A stretch of 64,000 nt of DNA, taken from assembly GCA_963931865.1 (NCBI GenBank), contig OZ007507.1, positions 3,874,077 through 3,938,076 on the forward strand, written 5' to 3'. The DNA comes from Axinella damicornis (lineage: Eukaryota > Porifera > Demospongiae > Axinellida > Axinellidae). The notes below the pieces were generated by a model. The model saw only the letters and a program-made list of their open reading frames with translations. It did no database searches and was not told the origin of the DNA. The position numbers and the translations under genes were made by a program. The stretch's first letter is position 1. Each line of letters opens with the position of its first letter. Below are positions 62,725 through 64,000 of this stretch, piece after piece.

Positions 62725-64000
62725 ATGTAAATTCTTATTATGCTTATGACAGCAAACACTATTATTGGCTGCCAAGTAACCAAAACCAACCTCCTAGTCT
62801 CGTTCCCAGACCTTCATTGTGTGCGGAAGGGGTCTGGGCATGAGACTACTAACTCACCTGTTTCCATCTGTGCCAGCTCTCTGGTATGCTGAGATTCTAA
62901 CATGTTGGGATCCACCTCCCTCTGAGTCCCTCCCTCCACTTCATCTGAGACAGGACATGTCCTTTCTGCCTCATGAACAGCAAATGTCGTGACAGCTCCT
63001 CTGGTTTGCTTCTCTGTTACTTGGGTGGATGGTGTGCAGTTGTACACTTCATGGTCAGATCCTACTAAATTCACGGGCATCTCCCCATATTCTGAATCAA
63101 GAAGCTCGGACATGTATGTCACCATTTCCTCCCTGTCCGTCATCTTCCCAGCTACGGAGAACTCTTGCTCCACCTCTGTCGGAACAGGGCCTACTTCTTC
63201 CGTACTTTCTTGGAGCTCAAGTGAAGGACGCTGTTCAACTACAGCTTTGGGTCTTTGCACTGGGATGGTAACCTCTGGAGGTATGTACCCCAGCTTGGAG
63301 CGCAGAATGGAGTTGGGAATCAAACCTACACATGTGGATAGAATAATGCATTAACCAACCATATAATGCCACATCATAACATGTCATGGGATTTATGTTG
63401 TCATGCATGGCATCCCTAGCCTCGTTCCCAGGCTCCTCCCCAGCGGAGCCTGGGAACGAGACTATGGCATCCCTAGTGCACAGTGTAGTTGTATCTGAGT
63501 GTCTACTGACCATGAAGACTGGGTAACTACATACGTATAGGTTAGACACTGAGACCAAGGGATCTAGAAACCCGAGGGCCTTGGGTTGTATCGTCCCGAG
63601 CAGAATTTGGTGGAATTTGTACAACTATACTCTAAGTTCACATAGAAGTTTATTGTGCAGCTACATGTATATGCTGTTGGCAAAGTGCCTTGTGTGCAAT
63701 TAACCAAAGCCTCACAGTCAGGCGCAATAGGGAATCTGCAGGAGGATGACTGCAGAGGCATCACTTCTGCCAGCGTTATCACTTCTGCCAGCGGTGGAGC
63801 CAAACACGGCAGTGAGCTTGACAACAGTGCGTGGAAGGAACTGCCGGACTTCACACCAGGAAGCTCTGTACTTGCGGGGAAGGAGTCCGGCCCATGGCTG
63901 CATTGAGGTGAGGATGGTACTGAAGTATCATCCCGTTCTGTGATGGTGATTCCAGAGTAGCTCTCATGGGTGGATGTCGGAGGGAGCTGGAGAACAATTG
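59817..64000 (-). CDS. 3' part of an ARM/HEAT-like helical-repeat gene, identity unknown
   Basis: The 5' end lies beyond the right edge. Supported minus-strand exons, in order: 63325-62858, 62630-62326, [one missing], 61437-61368, 61303-61188, 61105-61050, 60974-60916, 60843-60783, 60680-60607, 60528-59817. From 61437 on every phase closes. Upstream exons are acidic and then Ser-rich, probably disordered. The middle exons encode amphipathic helices of ARM/HEAT type (ELLVVLPLLTDPD, VQIRSAAFSVVKRLTGIVN, HQLLIELGLLQNVLANE). The last exon encodes a basic disordered tail ending VVKLPKIITNKNC. An exon between 62326 and 61437 must exist to restore phase (length 1 mod 3) but was not identified. The stretch 63570-64000 is open on the minus strand and may be another exon. 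No family name can be given. Confidence 0.7.
61720..62276. mobile_element. 557-bp CCGTATTTCCGCG MITE, TA target site
   Basis: ccgtatttccgcgaatagac and gtctattcgcggaaatacgg are perfect inverted ends next to TA dinucleotides (61718-61719, 62277-62278). Both subterminal regions repeat cgccgccctcgaata. Related decayed copy at 21201-21704. Inserted in an intron of the ARM-like gene. Confidence 0.88.
62697..62722. repeat. poly(C) tract
   Basis: 26 C residues on the plus strand in an intron of the minus-strand ARM-like gene. The sense strand is therefore poly(G), the one clear exception to the orientation seen in HIP1 and SUPT20H. Confidence 0.95.
63417..63464. mobile_element. 48-bp TAGCCTCG hairpin element, perfect 9-bp TSD
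   Basis: tagcctcgttcccaggctcc ... ggagcctgggaacgagacta. tggcatccc is duplicated (63408-63416, 63465-63473). The terminal pair is TAGCC against AGACTA, one uncompensated change. Confidence 0.92.

Overview
This is eukaryotic nuclear DNA, almost certainly from an early-branching animal and most probably a sponge. Five multi-exon genes have GT-AG introns and reading frames that close exactly across the predicted junctions. Three are clear animal-type orthologues (HIP1/HIP1R, SUPT20H, SPPL3). There is a nuclear tRNA-Cys with internal A and B boxes, and the intergenic DNA is full of small inverted-repeat transposons and microsatellites. The sponge assignment is an inference from gene content, including a metazoan Crinkler-type gene; the sequence does not prove it.

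Layout. 1-15585 is one uninterrupted satellite built from two alternating words of 10 and 11 bp with a core GGTAGAGC, arranged in higher-order repeats of about 2.4 and 3.3 kb, and capped by a (TG)n run to 15668. 15669-18700 is gene-free and holds three inverted-repeat elements. 18711-23758 (+) is a two-exon Crinkler (CRN)-type gene: ubiquitin-like header, PD-(D/E)XK nuclease-like domain and a protein kinase domain with the main catalytic motifs intact. 23759-27217 is gene-free. 27218-39610 (+) is a complete 28-exon HIP1/HIP1R/Sla2 endocytic adaptor (955 aa). 40347-42903 (-) is a three-exon secreted protein of unknown function (455 aa). It is divergent, 73 bp apart, from a short ZNHIT3-like gene (42977-43960, +) that lacks the zinc finger. 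A tRNA-Cys(GCA) lies at 44131-44202. 46134-52245 (-) is SUPT20H (16 exons, about 695 aa), divergent, 158 bp apart, from SPPL3 (52404-59604, +, 12 exons, 416 aa). 59817 to beyond the right edge (-) is the 3' part of an ARM/HEAT-like gene of unknown identity.

The genes do not form a pathway. The neighbourhood mixes housekeeping functions: clathrin/actin endocytosis (HIP1), the SAGA coactivator (SUPT20H), intramembrane proteolysis (SPPL3) and snoRNP assembly (ZNHIT3-like).

The most unusual material is in the repeats. (1) At least a dozen short hairpin elements have TAGYCTCG...CGAGRCTA ends and mostly 9-10 bp target-site duplications; their arms differ between copies yet stay complementary within each copy. 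(2) In HIP1, two minisatellites have units that contain a real splice junction together with the adjoining conserved coding sequence. (3) Pyrimidine-rich intronic tracts nearly always lie on the sense strand, whichever way the gene runs. (4) The 15.6-kb satellite carries about 1,500 copies of a sequence resembling a 5' splice site. Exon coordinates were deduced by hand from splice signals, phase and recalled orthologue similarity; no alignment was run.
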